A stretch of 64,000 nt of DNA from Rhizobiaceae bacterium (GTDB taxonomy: Bacteria > Pseudomonadota > Alphaproteobacteria > Rhizobiales > Rhizobiaceae). The stretch lies in NCBI GenBank assembly GCA_017644105.1, contig JAEPMD010000010.1, positions 1-64,000 on the forward strand, written 5' to 3'. The number at the start of each line of letters is the position of its first letter. The first letter of the stretch is position 1. The notes beneath the pieces are model-generated. The model ran no database searches and was not told the origin of the DNA. It worked only from the letters and a program-made list of their open reading frames with translations. Of this stretch, positions 1 through 9,069 are shown piece by piece. The position numbers and the translations under genes are program-made.

Positions 1-483
1 CATAATTTTAGTCCTTTTAAGTTTGGTGCGTAAAGTTTGTGGTGCACCGGTTTGTTTCATAAAGTTTCAAGTTTGTTTTCATCGAAGCGCTTGAGAGCTT
101 TTGTGGAAACCCGTGTTCGTTTCGATGAGCTCAATGTAGGGGTTCAAAACGAGAAAATAAATTAACATCTAAACACGCATCTGTGAGCGGGCGTGTGATC
201 ACAAAGCCCCTCACGTGATGGCCAATGCGCAAAGCCCTAAAAACAAAGGTTAACGGCGATTAACCCTTCACGGATAAGCTCGCGAAAAAAGTTGGAACTT
301 TTATTAAAAAGGCTGTTTTTAGTCCCAAAATGAGTGGGCAAATCCGCCTCAAACTGAGCCTTTGTGAGCAGATGTGAGCGTTACAGTGAGAAAACAACAC
401 TCTTTTCTGATCAAAAATCTTGTATTTGATATCCTCAGATCCAAACAGATCGATGCAATTGGAGATGCTTGTCACTTCACATC
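1..483. other. Gene-free left edge with a possible minus-strand start codon at the boundary
   Basis: No convincing gene lies here. Bases 1-3 read CAT, so an ATG on the minus strand sits exactly at the window edge, preceded by AAAAGGA at a spacing of about eight bases. A gene running leftward out of the window is therefore likely; its product cannot be read. In many Rhizobiales rpmG lies near pleD-type genes, but nothing here proves that. A short inverted repeat GGTTAA/TTAACC with a six-base loop lies near 254-271. The only long minus-strand frame (260-475) begins with GTG, has no ribosome site and resembles nothing known to me. Confidence 0.4.
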
Positions 484-523
484 AAATAAGAAAACCACCC
501 AAAGATTTCTCCCTGGGCGGTTT
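484..523 (-). terminator. Rho-independent terminator after the diguanylate cyclase gene
   Basis: Read on the minus strand, AAACCGCCC (523-515) pairs with GGGTGGTTT (500-492), nine pairs including one G-U, with a 14-base loop, followed by TTCTTATTT. It lies about 70 bases past the stop of the minus-strand gene at 592. Confidence 0.75.
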
Positions 524-591
524 AGCGCTTTCCCTATAAAGCGTATTTTATAATATGGCCGACCGGCGGCGCCTTTTAAACTTTCAAAGCG

Positions 592-1923
592 CTACGCAGA
601 TTGTTTTATTGCGTTCACGGGCTGACACACGACGCAATTGCGGCCCTTATCTTTTGCCTCGTGCAAATAGACATCTGCCACATTTAATACAGAGTCAATT
701 GATTCACCTGGCGCAAATTGGGCGACGCCAAATGATGCGGACAATCGAATGGATTTGCCGTTTGCTTGCAGTGGAGTGTTTTCAATTCTTGTTCTGATTT
801 GCTCTGCCAATGCAGCGGCAGCGTCCAATCCCCCATCGGAAATAAAGACACCAAATTCTTCGCCGCCAAGACGGACAACAAGTTTGTCGTCTGCATCGGC
901 AAGATCCATTGTCACACTTGCGATTGTTTTGAGAACTTTGTCGCCTACAGCATAACCATATTTGTCATTGAAACTTTTGAAATGATCAAGATCAAACATG
1001 ACAACAGCTGGTTTGGCACCTGCTTTGTGGGCTTGAGCGATGACTTCCGCACCTTCATTGAAGAGATACCGACGGTTATATACGTTCGTTAGGAAATCTG
1101 TAAGTGCCATGCCGTTGAGTTTATGAACCAAACGGACAGTTTCCACGTTTTCACCCACACGCCAGTGGAATTCTTCGGCTGCAAATGGGCGTTGCATAAA
1201 GTCATTGGCGCCAGCCTTCAGGAATTGAGCTGACATCAAGCTGTTACCGGTAGAGGAAACACCCAGGATGCGCATATTTTTGCCATATCCACCTTTGCGA
1301 ATGCGCGCTGTTAGCTCATCGCCATTCATGCCAGGCATATTGTAATCTGTGATCACCAAATCAAATTCATGACCTTGCTTTAAGAGGTGTAGCGCTTCTT
1401 CGCCACCATAAACGGCATGAACCTGGTAAAGTTGCTGTTCAAGCAATGACACCATGACGCTTTGGGTGGTCTTTTGATCGTCCACGACAAGAATGCGAGA
1501 ATAACGGTTCAAGAGTGCTTTGCGTGCTGTTTCTGCTAGAATTGAGACTGAATCTGGACTGTCCTTCACCACATAGTCGACTACTCGGCGGCTGAGCATG
1601 CGATCACGCACTTCTTCGGAGAATGTGCCAGTAAATACGATTGTTGGAATGCTGCGCGACAACAGCTCGTCCATCACCTCACCATTTGGAGCGCCTGGAA
1701 CGTTTAGATCGGTCATGGCAATGTCGTATTGATCTGGATTACTCACCACACAATCAAGAACTTCCTCGTAACTCGCGCAGACAGTTATGTTGGCTGCAAA
1801 ATTCTCTTCCAGTTTTGTAGTGATGATTTCCTGATAAGTGCGCGAATCCTCGACCAATAAGATATTGATATTGCCGAGTACCTGAGATGCACCGGCACCT
1901 CGTTTAGAATTTCTAAAGCGCAT
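592..1923 (-). CDS. Diguanylate cyclase response regulator with two receiver domains (REC-REC-GGDEF)
   Basis: Predicted cytoplasmic enzyme making cyclic di-GMP from two GTP, controlled by phosphorylation. With the ATG at 1923 it has 443 residues: receiver 1 at about 20-135 (phospho-Asp 72 in MTDLNVPG), receiver 2 at about 143-260 (ILVVDD, Asp193 in VITDYNMPG) and a GGDEF domain at about 274-433 with active-site GGEEF at 353-357. The order is that of PleD, but the receiver sequences do not look like orthologous PleD, so I give no symbol. The RxxD inhibitory site expected five residues before GGEEF reads ADDK, so product inhibition at the I-site is probably absent. A TTG start seven codons upstream is possible, but CAGGAG seven bases before the ATG favours 1923. 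No partner kinase is adjacent. Confidence 0.9.
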   Translation of the reverse strand: MRFRNSKRGAGASQVLGNINILLVEDSRTYQEIITTKLEENFAANITVCASYEEVLDCVVSNPDQYDIAMTDLNVPGAPNGEVMDELLSRSIPTIVFTGTFSEEVRDRMLSRRVVDYVVKDSPDSVSILAETARKALLNRYSRILVVDDQKTTQSVMVSLLEQQLYQVHAVYGGEEALHLLKQGHEFDLVITDYNMPGMNGDELTARIRKGGYGKNMRILGVSSTGNSLMSAQFLKAGANDFMQRPFAAEEFHWRVGENVETVRLVHKLNGMALTDFLTNVYNRRYLFNEGAEVIAQAHKAGAKPAVVMFDLDHFKSFNDKYGYAVGDKVLKTIASVTMDLADADDKLVVRLGGEEFGVFISDGGLDAAAALAEQIRTRIENTPLQANGKSIRLSASFGVAQFAPGESIDSVLNVADVYLHEAKDKGRNCVVCQPVNAIKQSA

Positions 1924-2055
1924 TAAAATCTCCTGAAGTCGCAAATATTCACAACCGACATTTTAATAAAAGCCTTACGATGTTCTTAAAATTTTATCTG
2001 GATTCTAGTAAACCTACGGATTTAAAGATCTCAACAAATCTATAAACCATTGAAT

Positions 2056-2505
2056 TTACGCCTTTTTTACCCATCTGCGTTCCGGCGTTTGCTGCCAGTA
2101 GGTTTTTTCAACGCCAGCTGTGCTGAGCTGCTTCCATTGAGCCCGCGCTTGTTCAAGCTGAACCTGGTCATGGCCATCAAATATGTAAACTATCCGCTCA
2201 CAAGGCTCACTCTCTGGTTCGGGTCCCATATCGACCACGAACCGAACCTGTGCATCATTTTCTGCAATATCGGTTGTGGTCAATAAAATTGGTTGCTGAT
2301 TGCCAAACGCATCACCTGCCAATCCGTGGGCTAAAAAACTATCATCCCGATATGTCCAAAGATGTTGGTCAAGCGCTGTCATTTTGTCTTCATCGCCACA
2401 ATGAACACAAGCACGCCATCCCTTTTCGAGGGTTTTTTCGAGCAATTGCGGAAGTGTTTCCTCAAGGCGCGTTTCCGTCAGGTGATAAAACAACACCTCA
2501 GCCAT
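2056..2505 (-). CDS. holC: DNA polymerase III chi subunit
   Basis: Chi subunit of the replicative polymerase clamp-loader assembly, which links the holoenzyme to single-strand-binding protein. The 149-residue product starts MAEVLFYHLTE, the usual opening of alphaproteobacterial HolC, and contains the conserved core region around GWRACVHCGDE and the later LLTTTDIAEND and RIVYIFDGHD segments. A second ATG four codons upstream (2517) is possible, but it abuts the AAGGA sequence with no spacer, while GGGG lies six bases before the ATG at 2505. The gene follows pepA by about 30 bases on the same strand, the common alphaproteobacterial pepA-holC pair, and is probably cotranscribed with it. Confidence 0.9.
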   Translation of the reverse strand: MAEVLFYHLTETRLEETLPQLLEKTLEKGWRACVHCGDEDKMTALDQHLWTYRDDSFLAHGLAGDAFGNQQPILLTTTDIAENDAQVRFVVDMGPEPESEPCERIVYIFDGHDQVQLEQARAQWKQLSTAGVEKTYWQQTPERRWVKKA

Positions 2506-2534
2506 GAATTGCCCCATCCTTGTATATTTGCAAT

Positions 2535-4013
2535 CTAGCTCTCGTAGTTTTCAGCAACCAGTTCATTGAGCAAACGGACACCAAAACCAGACGCCCATGT
2601 TGATGAAATATCGGTCTTGGGGGAGTTCATGGCTGTGCCTGCAACATCAAGGTGCGCCCAGGGTGTTTCACCTACAAAACGATGTAGGAACTGAGCTGCC
2701 GTGATCGAACCGGCAAATCGTCCTCCGGTATTTTTCATATCCGCAAACCGGGAATCGATCATTTTGTCATAAGCTTTATCAATCGGCAGGCGCCAAACGC
2801 GTTCGCGAGTTTTAAGGCCAGCTTGCGTAATCTGCTCGGACAGTTCGTCATCATTAGAGAACAGACCGGCATGTTCTTGCCCAAGCGCCACCAATACGGC
2901 ACCTGTCAAAGTCGCAAGATTGATCATAAACTTTGGCTTGAACCTTTCATTACAATAGTGAAGTGCGTCACATAAAACGAGACGCCCTTCGGCATCTGTA
3001 TTGATGATTTCGATCGTTTGACCAGACATTGAGGTAACGATATCGCCAGGGCGTTGCGCTTTGCCATCAGGCATATTCTCAACTAGCCCCAAAATCCCGA
3101 CAACATTGGCTTTAGCCTTGCGTCCCGCCAAAGCTTTCATCAAGCCAATGACCGCTGCCGCACCTCCCATATCACCTTTCATATCTTCCATGCCCCCGCC
3201 AGGTTTGAGTGAAATGCCGCCCGTATCAAACACAACACCCTTGCCGATGAATGCAATTGGTTCATCTGATTTTTTCCCGCCATTCCACGTCATAATCGCA
3301 AGACGAGGCGGGCGTTCAGAACCAACAGCCACACCCAAAAGTGCATTCATGCCTAGTTTAGTCATTTGCTTTTCAGTTAAGATTTCAGTTTTGATGCCAA
3401 GCTCTTCCAGCGCTTTGGCCTCTGCTGCAAATTCTACAGGGCCGAGCGTATTGGCAGGCTCGTTGACCAAACGGCGTGCTAAAACAACACCATCGGCAAC
3501 CGCCGAACGCGAGTTGAAGGCTTTTTTCACAGCGAGATAATTGCTCGCCATAATTTTGATTTTACGCGTCTTTTCAGAACCTTTTTTCTTTGTGACGGTT
3601 TTATATTCGTCGAAGTCATAGGCTCGCAGCGTCAATCCAAGGGCAAATTCTGACAAATGCTCCGGATCTTGCCCATCTTTTTCAACATCTGCAAAGATGT
3701 GAATTTTCTCAGACGATCCCGTTTTCGAAAGCGTCTTGCCACCTAAATTGAGCCAAGTGTTTTCTGCGTTGTTTCCCAACTTGCCGACGCCAATAACAAT
3801 AACTTTGCCAAAAGGCGAAGAATTGGGCGCGACAAGAGAAAAAGACCCACCTTCCTGCGGATCAAAACCGGCAATATCGGCAGCTTTTGTAACAAGTTCT
3901 TCATCACCAATAAATTCTGCATGGGCAGGATATTTGCCATCTTCTCCCACAAGAAAAATCGCCAAATCGCAGGCAGTTTTTGAGGGTTTCGAGAAGCTAA
4001 GGTCAATTTTCAT
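2535..4013 (-). CDS. pepA: Leucyl aminopeptidase (family M17)
   Basis: Cytosolic two-metal aminopeptidase that removes N-terminal residues from peptides; in some bacteria it also binds DNA. The 492-residue protein has the N-terminal M17 domain (about 1-165) and the catalytic domain (about 175-490). The signature NTDAEGRL is at 338-345. Likely metal ligands include Asp263 (VFDTGG), Asp281 (KGDMGG), Asp340 and Glu342, with Lys258 in IGKGV. Length and motifs are normal for the family. It is the first gene of a minus-strand pair with holC and is divergent from the lptF operon across a 313-base gap. Confidence 0.96.
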   Translation of the reverse strand: MKIDLSFSKPSKTACDLAIFLVGEDGKYPAHAEFIGDEELVTKAADIAGFDPQEGGSFSLVAPNSSPFGKVIVIGVGKLGNNAENTWLNLGGKTLSKTGSSEKIHIFADVEKDGQDPEHLSEFALGLTLRAYDFDEYKTVTKKKGSEKTRKIKIMASNYLAVKKAFNSRSAVADGVVLARRLVNEPANTLGPVEFAAEAKALEELGIKTEILTEKQMTKLGMNALLGVAVGSERPPRLAIMTWNGGKKSDEPIAFIGKGVVFDTGGISLKPGGGMEDMKGDMGGAAAVIGLMKALAGRKAKANVVGILGLVENMPDGKAQRPGDIVTSMSGQTIEIINTDAEGRLVLCDALHYCNERFKPKFMINLATLTGAVLVALGQEHAGLFSNDDELSEQITQAGLKTRERVWRLPIDKAYDKMIDSRFADMKNTGGRFAGSITAAQFLHRFVGETPWAHLDVAGTAMNSPKTDISSTWASGFGVRLLNELVAENYES

Positions 4014-4326
4014 GGGAGTATACTCTTTTTAACGGGGTCTAATGGGGAATCATCGTGCGATTCGGGTCATATTTGATTGAACAAATTATAGCGCTTTTCG
4101 AATGGTTGCAAAAGCATTGGAAAGCGTGATAATCGCGCCACATTCTTGACAGAATATTAACCATATTCCTTTGTCAAATATTACCCATTTTCTGAACATA
4201 TGATATGATGTAAGGGTCGGCTTGGCTTGCATTGATGACCAAGGTATTTTCATAAATAAAATGCCTTATTTACAATGACTTACCTGACCACAACCAATGC
4301 ATAAACAGGGCGATTTTACACGTTAG
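4014..4326. other. Divergent intergenic region between pepA and lptF
   Basis: This AT-rich 313-base gap must hold promoters for pepA (leftward) and the lpt operon (rightward). A TTGACA at 4146-4151 and a TTGTCA at 4171-4176 occur, with TATGAT-like hexamers near 4199-4209, but the spacings (about 22 or more) do not make a clean sigma-70 promoter. No coding frame or strong hairpin is seen. Confidence 0.35.
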
Positions 4327-5517
4327 ATGAAGCAGATTGAACGCTACATATTTGGCCGAATTGCCACGATAACCCTTTGGGCAGCTGCTTTAATTACCAT
4401 TTTGGCACTGACAAGCCAGGTTCTTATTCGCGTAAATGTACTGACGACTTCAGGAAGTGCGCTAACGACTTTTATGACACTCGCGGCATCGCTAGTCCCT
4501 AAAATGTTTGTCACCATTGTTCCATTTGCGCTTTTGATTGGCATTGGTCGAATTTTGACAACGATGAATGATGACAGTGAATTGGTGGTCATTGAAGCTT
4601 CGGGCGCATCCAATAAATTTATTGTAAAACCTGTTGTCTTCATTTCAGTTCTAATTAGCGTTTTGACAATCCTCATAGCCAATTTCGTCACGCCCCCAGC
4701 GGCCAGATTACTATATTCTACGATTTCGAACGCCAATTCCGACATTATCTCTATTGCAATTAATGCTGGTGGTTTTCAAAAGATTGAAGATGACCTTTAT
4801 ATTCATGTGGGTGAAAAACTAAGCAATGGTGAGATGAGTGGTATTTTTCTATCAGATCGCAGAGACCCTTCTGCAGAATTGCTTTATTACGCGAGATCTG
4901 GCGCGATCATTAATACTGACGCGTCAAACTTACTGGTAATGCGAGATGGGCAAGTGCACCGTGGAACGGGCGCTGATGATCAAACATCCGTGATTCAATT
5001 TTCATCTTACGCACTCGACATGCAGAGCTTTATTCCCACTTCTGAGGCCGCTCTTTTGAGACCCGCAGAACTCTATCTAAATGAATTACTTAATCCTGAG
5101 ACTGCCGAGAACCCAGATCTGAACTGGCAACGGTTTTACGCATCAGAGATCCACGAACGACTATCAGGCTGGCTCTATCCCATCGTTTTTGGATTAATTA
5201 TGGTGGCTTTTTTAGGCCGTGCACAATCTCATCGCTCCGAAAAAATTCACCTAATCTCAACCGCCGTTTGGACATGTGTCCTTGTTCGTCTGGCCGGCGG
5301 AATAGCCCTCGAACAAACCGAAAAAAGGCCCGAAGCTGCATATTTTGCCTATATAATTCCGATTGTCACAATGATGTATTTTTCAATGATCATTATTCGT
5401 GGTCGACGGATCAAATTACCAAAATTCTGGGTTAAGTTCGGCGAAGTGTTTATCTCTTTGGCCGAAAGATTGCTCAACCGTCCGAAGCCAGATGATAAAC
5501 AGGTGGGGTTAGTATGA
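4327..5517 (+). CDS. lptF: LPS export ABC transporter permease LptF
   Basis: Inner-membrane permease of the LptB2FGC machine that extracts lipopolysaccharide and passes it to the periplasmic bridge. The 396-residue protein has the YjgP/YjgQ fold: N-terminal membrane segments (about 12-35, 55-80 and 100-122), a large periplasmic jellyroll-type segment (about 125-270) and C-terminal membrane segments (about 280-300, 310-330 and 340-358). It is the first gene of lptF-lptG-lptD-surA-pdxA-ksgA and its stop overlaps the lptG start by four bases (ATGA), typical translational coupling. The name LptF rather than LptG rests on its first position and on the sequence style. Confidence 0.92.
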   Translation: MKQIERYIFGRIATITLWAAALITILALTSQVLIRVNVLTTSGSALTTFMTLAASLVPKMFVTIVPFALLIGIGRILTTMNDDSELVVIEASGASNKFIVKPVVFISVLISVLTILIANFVTPPAARLLYSTISNANSDIISIAINAGGFQKIEDDLYIHVGEKLSNGEMSGIFLSDRRDPSAELLYYARSGAIINTDASNLLVMRDGQVHRGTGADDQTSVIQFSSYALDMQSFIPTSEAALLRPAELYLNELLNPETAENPDLNWQRFYASEIHERLSGWLYPIVFGLIMVAFLGRAQSHRSEKIHLISTAVWTCVLVRLAGGIALEQTEKRPEAAYFAYIIPIVTMMYFSMIIIRGRRIKLPKFWVKFGEVFISLAERLLNRPKPDDKQVGLV

Positions 5518-6617
5518 GCGCATATTCCGCCAAATTTGGAACCTTACAGCGTTATATTGGACGCAAATACATGCTTGCGTTCGGGATAAATTTCCTCGTA
5601 CTCATCGCATTGATTTTTTTGGTAGATTTTAGTGAGAACGCCCGTCGCTTCTCAGCGGTGCCGGGTTATTCTGCTGGCATCATGGCATATCTTACGATCT
5701 TGAAAATTCCAGAACTCATCCAGATTACAATTCCCTTTGTTATTCTCATTGCTTCGATGTCGACACTTATGGGTTTAAACCGAAAATATGAACTCGTTAT
5801 TGCGCGCGCCAGTGGACTTTCAGCATGGCAGTTTTTGACACCCTTGCTGTTTTGCAATCTGATTATAGGCATATTGAGTGTCGGCGTGCTCAACCCTCTG
5901 GGCGCATACACAGCAAAATTAGGTACGCAAATTGCTGCCGAAGTCGGATTTGGCAGCGGACTTCGATCCGTAGGCAATAATGCGCCATGGTTACGACAAA
6001 TTACCGACGAAGGCAGCGCGATTATTGGTGGCCGCAGCTCTACGGAAAATGGAAAAGTTTTAATTCAAGTCACAATCCTGCGATTTAATGACGACAACAC
6101 GGTGCGAGATCGGGTTGACGCGGATAAAGCCACATTGACAGATGGGTTTTGGGTGCTGGACAACGCACGCATCACAACAAGCAATCAACCGATTGTTTCA
6201 CAGGAGCAATTGCTAATTAAGACGAATTTGCAGGCGGAATTTATCGAAGAAACATTTGCTTCGGCAGATTCGGTGTCATTTTTTGAACTCCCGAGTAAGA
6301 TAAAAGCCGCAAACTCGTTTGGGTTGAAGGCGAATGCATATGTCACAAAATTACACCAATTGATTGCTTTGCCTGCCCTATTGGTTGCCATGACATTACT
6401 TGCGGCGATGGTTTCCCTCACATTTGTGCGGTTTGGGCAATCACTTTATTCGATTCTTGGTGGAATCCTTTGCGGCTTTCTGCTTTATGTCGTATCAGAA
6501 CTTATAACCGCATTTGGTGAGACAGGTTCTGTGCCACCAATTGTGGCTGCTTGGGTGCCTGTAATAGTCGCCTCAACCATTGGAACAACAGTGCTTTTAC
6601 ATAAGGAGGATGGTTAG
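5514..6617 (+). CDS. lptG: LPS export ABC transporter permease LptG
   Basis: Second permease of the LptB2FG complex. The 367-residue protein begins with the family-typical opening (GRKYMLAFGINFLVLIALIF), has the periplasmic beta-rich middle (about 125-265) and three C-terminal membrane segments ending at about residue 360. It overlaps lptF by ATGA and is followed at once by lptD, whose start codon directly follows this stop. The ATPase gene lptB is not in the window. Confidence 0.93.
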   Translation: MSAYSAKFGTLQRYIGRKYMLAFGINFLVLIALIFLVDFSENARRFSAVPGYSAGIMAYLTILKIPELIQITIPFVILIASMSTLMGLNRKYELVIARASGLSAWQFLTPLLFCNLIIGILSVGVLNPLGAYTAKLGTQIAAEVGFGSGLRSVGNNAPWLRQITDEGSAIIGGRSSTENGKVLIQVTILRFNDDNTVRDRVDADKATLTDGFWVLDNARITTSNQPIVSQEQLLIKTNLQAEFIEETFASADSVSFFELPSKIKAANSFGLKANAYVTKLHQLIALPALLVAMTLLAAMVSLTFVRFGQSLYSILGGILCGFLLYVVSELITAFGETGSVPPIVAAWVPVIVASTIGTTVLLHKEDG

Positions 6618-8978
6618 TTGAGTATTGAGTACCACAAACGTATGTGGAAAACGACTAGCGGTCTGAAGACTCGAAAACTAGCAATTATTTCCGCCTGCGC
6701 GGTCATATCGCCATTGTTGTTAGCTCCCTTATCACCTTCGCTGGCGCAGAGCCTGAATTCGGGCAACCTTCAGGCACCGCAAGTTCCAGAAGGCACTAAA
6801 CTTTTGCTCGCTGCTGATGAACTGACCTATAATCAGGATCTTGATGTGGTGATTGCGCGCGGTGGTGTCCAAATCGACTATGGCGCTTACCAACTCGTCG
6901 CGCGCCAAGTTGAATATAATCAAGTGACCGGGCGCGTTCGCGCATTTGGCAATGTGGAATTGATTGAGCCAAACGGCAATCGCATTTTTGCGGATGAGCT
7001 TGACATCACAGATAATTTCTCTGATGGCTTCGTTGAAGCACTTCGCATTGAAACACCAGATCGAACCCGAATTGCAGCTTCAAGCGCGCAACGTAGCGGT
7101 GATAATATAACAGTTTTAAATAACGGTGTTTATACGGCATGTCCGAAATGTGAAAAGGATCCAACCAAGCCGCCATTTTGGCAGATTAAGGCTGCGCGTG
7201 TAATCCAAAATGATCAGGAACGGACAATTCGATTTGAAAGCCCGGTATTTGAAATTGGTGGTGTTCCTATTTTACGCCTACCTTCATTTACCATTCCAAA
7301 CCACGAAAACAGACGTCGCAGTGGATTTTTAATCCCATCTGCTGGTTATTCTACCAAATTGGGTGTGTTTGCGAAAGTCCCCTATTATTTTGCTTTAGCC
7401 CCTGATATGGACGCAACCGTAACCGCGAGTGGTTTCAGCCAAGCTGGGTTTTTGACTGAAGTTGAGTTTAGGCAGAAATTTAACAAGGGTAATCACACCC
7501 TCCTTCTAGCTGGTGCGCATCAACATGACCCTGCGCATTTTAGCACATTTGCTGTCCCAACATCGCCAGACGAGCTTGAAACCAACCGGGGTTTTGTGGC
7601 GTCCAAGGCCGAATTTCAGTTGAATGATAAATGGAAGCTGGGTTGGAATGGGATGTTGCAATCCGATCAAAATTTTGCTCGGACTTATTCAATTGAAGGG
7701 TATGACTCGGTTCGCCAAACCTCTGAGGCTTATATTACCGGCCTGGGTACCACCAGTTACTTCGACGCTCATGTTTTTAAGTTTGATGTCCAAAGTGACG
7801 ATCTCGCTGCGGGCACGACTGCAGAAAATCAACAAGCGATTGTTTATCCAGTTGTCGACTACCACCGTATTTTTAATGAGGGCATGACCGGCGGCGATCT
7901 TAAATTCACTTTCAACACACAACATTTGTCTCGTGAATTACAACAAGTACCAACTTACACCACTCGCACCACTGGTCTTGATGGATCAAATGGTCGTTTG
8001 ACAGCAGAACTTGAATGGAAAAAGCAGTTTGTAACCGATTTCGGCCTTGTTTTAACACCGATTCTGGCAGCGCGTGGTGATTTCCATCACTTTGATGTCA
8101 ATACAGCGCCAGCAGGCCTTACAAGCGGAACCAGTGCCTCACGCGGCACTGTAACCGCTGGAATTGAAGCAAAATATCCATTACTTATGACCGCGGGGTC
8201 TTCGACCCATGTTCTTGAACCTATTGCACAAGTTTTTGCGCGCAATGATGAAAAACTATCTGGCGGCCTTCCAAATGAGGATGCACAAAGCTTTGTCTTT
8301 GACGCATCTAATCTGTTTGAACGCGATAAGTTTTCAGGTTTTGACCGCATTGAGGGCGGAACACGCGCAAATGTTGGCTTCCGTTACACCGGTTCGTACT
8401 CCAATGGGTTTACCACGCATGCTGTATTCGGTCAGTCCTTCCATCTTGGTGGGCAAAACTCATTTGCTCAAACTGATTTGACAGGTGCTGGCGCTGATTC
8501 TGGTTTGGAGACAGATCGTAGTGACTTTGTCGGCGCGTTTACAGTCGATAATGGCCAAGGATTTTCTGTGACCGCGGGAGCGCGGTTCGATAAGGACAAT
8601 TTCAATATCGAGCGATCCACTTTGGCTGCCAATTATTCCAACACCAATTTCTCTGCCAATTTATCTCATACAAAAATTGCGGCGCAAACAGGCTATGGTT
8701 CGATATCTGGTGAAGAAGTGACGGCAAACGCGTCGCTTAAATTTGCGGACGATTGGCGTGTGTTTGGTGGCACAACCTATGACATTGATCGCAAGGACTT
8801 CACAAAATCCTCTGCGGGCTTGGCCTATGAAAATGAATGTTTCATCATAACAGGTGTTTATAACCACACGCATTCCACGCCAACGGCGCAATCGGAATGG
8901 GATGTTGGATTACGCATCAGTTTCCGCACATTGGGAACTCTCAATGTCGGAGATTCTGCAGTTGGGCGAGAATTTTAA
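6618..8978 (+). CDS. lptD: LPS-assembly outer-membrane protein LptD
   Basis: Outer-membrane barrel that, with LptE, inserts lipopolysaccharide into the outer leaflet. The 786-residue protein has a signal peptide (hydrophobic about 20-42, cleavage near SLAQS), an OstA/LptA-like periplasmic domain (about 55-180, including the DELTYNQDLDVVIARGGV stretch) and a C-terminal barrel. Cysteines occur as CPKC near residue 175 and one in the C-terminal ECFII segment, compatible with the inter-domain disulfide known for LptD. The start is TTG immediately after the lptG stop; AAGGAGGA at 6603-6610, seven bases upstream, strongly supports it. An ATG at 6642 is the alternative. The codon context and the missing gap to lptG suggest strict coupling. 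Confidence 0.94.
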   Translation: MSIEYHKRMWKTTSGLKTRKLAIISACAVISPLLLAPLSPSLAQSLNSGNLQAPQVPEGTKLLLAADELTYNQDLDVVIARGGVQIDYGAYQLVARQVEYNQVTGRVRAFGNVELIEPNGNRIFADELDITDNFSDGFVEALRIETPDRTRIAASSAQRSGDNITVLNNGVYTACPKCEKDPTKPPFWQIKAARVIQNDQERTIRFESPVFEIGGVPILRLPSFTIPNHENRRRSGFLIPSAGYSTKLGVFAKVPYYFALAPDMDATVTASGFSQAGFLTEVEFRQKFNKGNHTLLLAGAHQHDPAHFSTFAVPTSPDELETNRGFVASKAEFQLNDKWKLGWNGMLQSDQNFARTYSIEGYDSVRQTSEAYITGLGTTSYFDAHVFKFDVQSDDLAAGTTAENQQAIVYPVVDYHRIFNEGMTGGDLKFTFNTQHLSRELQQVPTYTTRTTGLDGSNGRLTAELEWKKQFVTDFGLVLTPILAARGDFHHFDVNTAPAGLTSGTSASRGTVTAGIEAKYPLLMTAGSSTHVLEPIAQVFARNDEKLSGGLPNEDAQSFVFDASNLFERDKFSGFDRIEGGTRANVGFRYTGSYSNGFTTHAVFGQSFHLGGQNSFAQTDLTGAGADSGLETDRSDFVGAFTVDNGQGFSVTAGARFDKDNFNIERSTLAANYSNTNFSANLSHTKIAAQTGYGSISGEEVTANASLKFADDWRVFGGTTYDIDRKDFTKSSAGLAYENECFIITGVYNHTHSTPTAQSEWDVGLRISFRTLGTLNVGDSAVGREF

Positions 8979-9069
8979 TATTGGGGAAATCCATTGTCAT
9001 ATTTTGACCCGATAGATAGGTCATATAACATTGGGTTTTAATAATGGGGCAAGCTTGGAGGAGCCGACT

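Noticed and set aside
260-475. 71-codon minus-strand frame in the left edge gap
   Set aside because: Starts with GTG, has no ribosome site, cysteine-rich and unlike any family; probably chance.
3061-3540. 159-codon plus-strand frame antisense to pepA
   Set aside because: Proline/serine-rich translation of the complement of a well-supported catalytic gene; a shadow.
9031-9069. In-frame TTG start of surA 39 bases upstream
   Set aside because: The ATG at 9070 has GGAGGAG at ideal spacing and gives a normal signal peptide.
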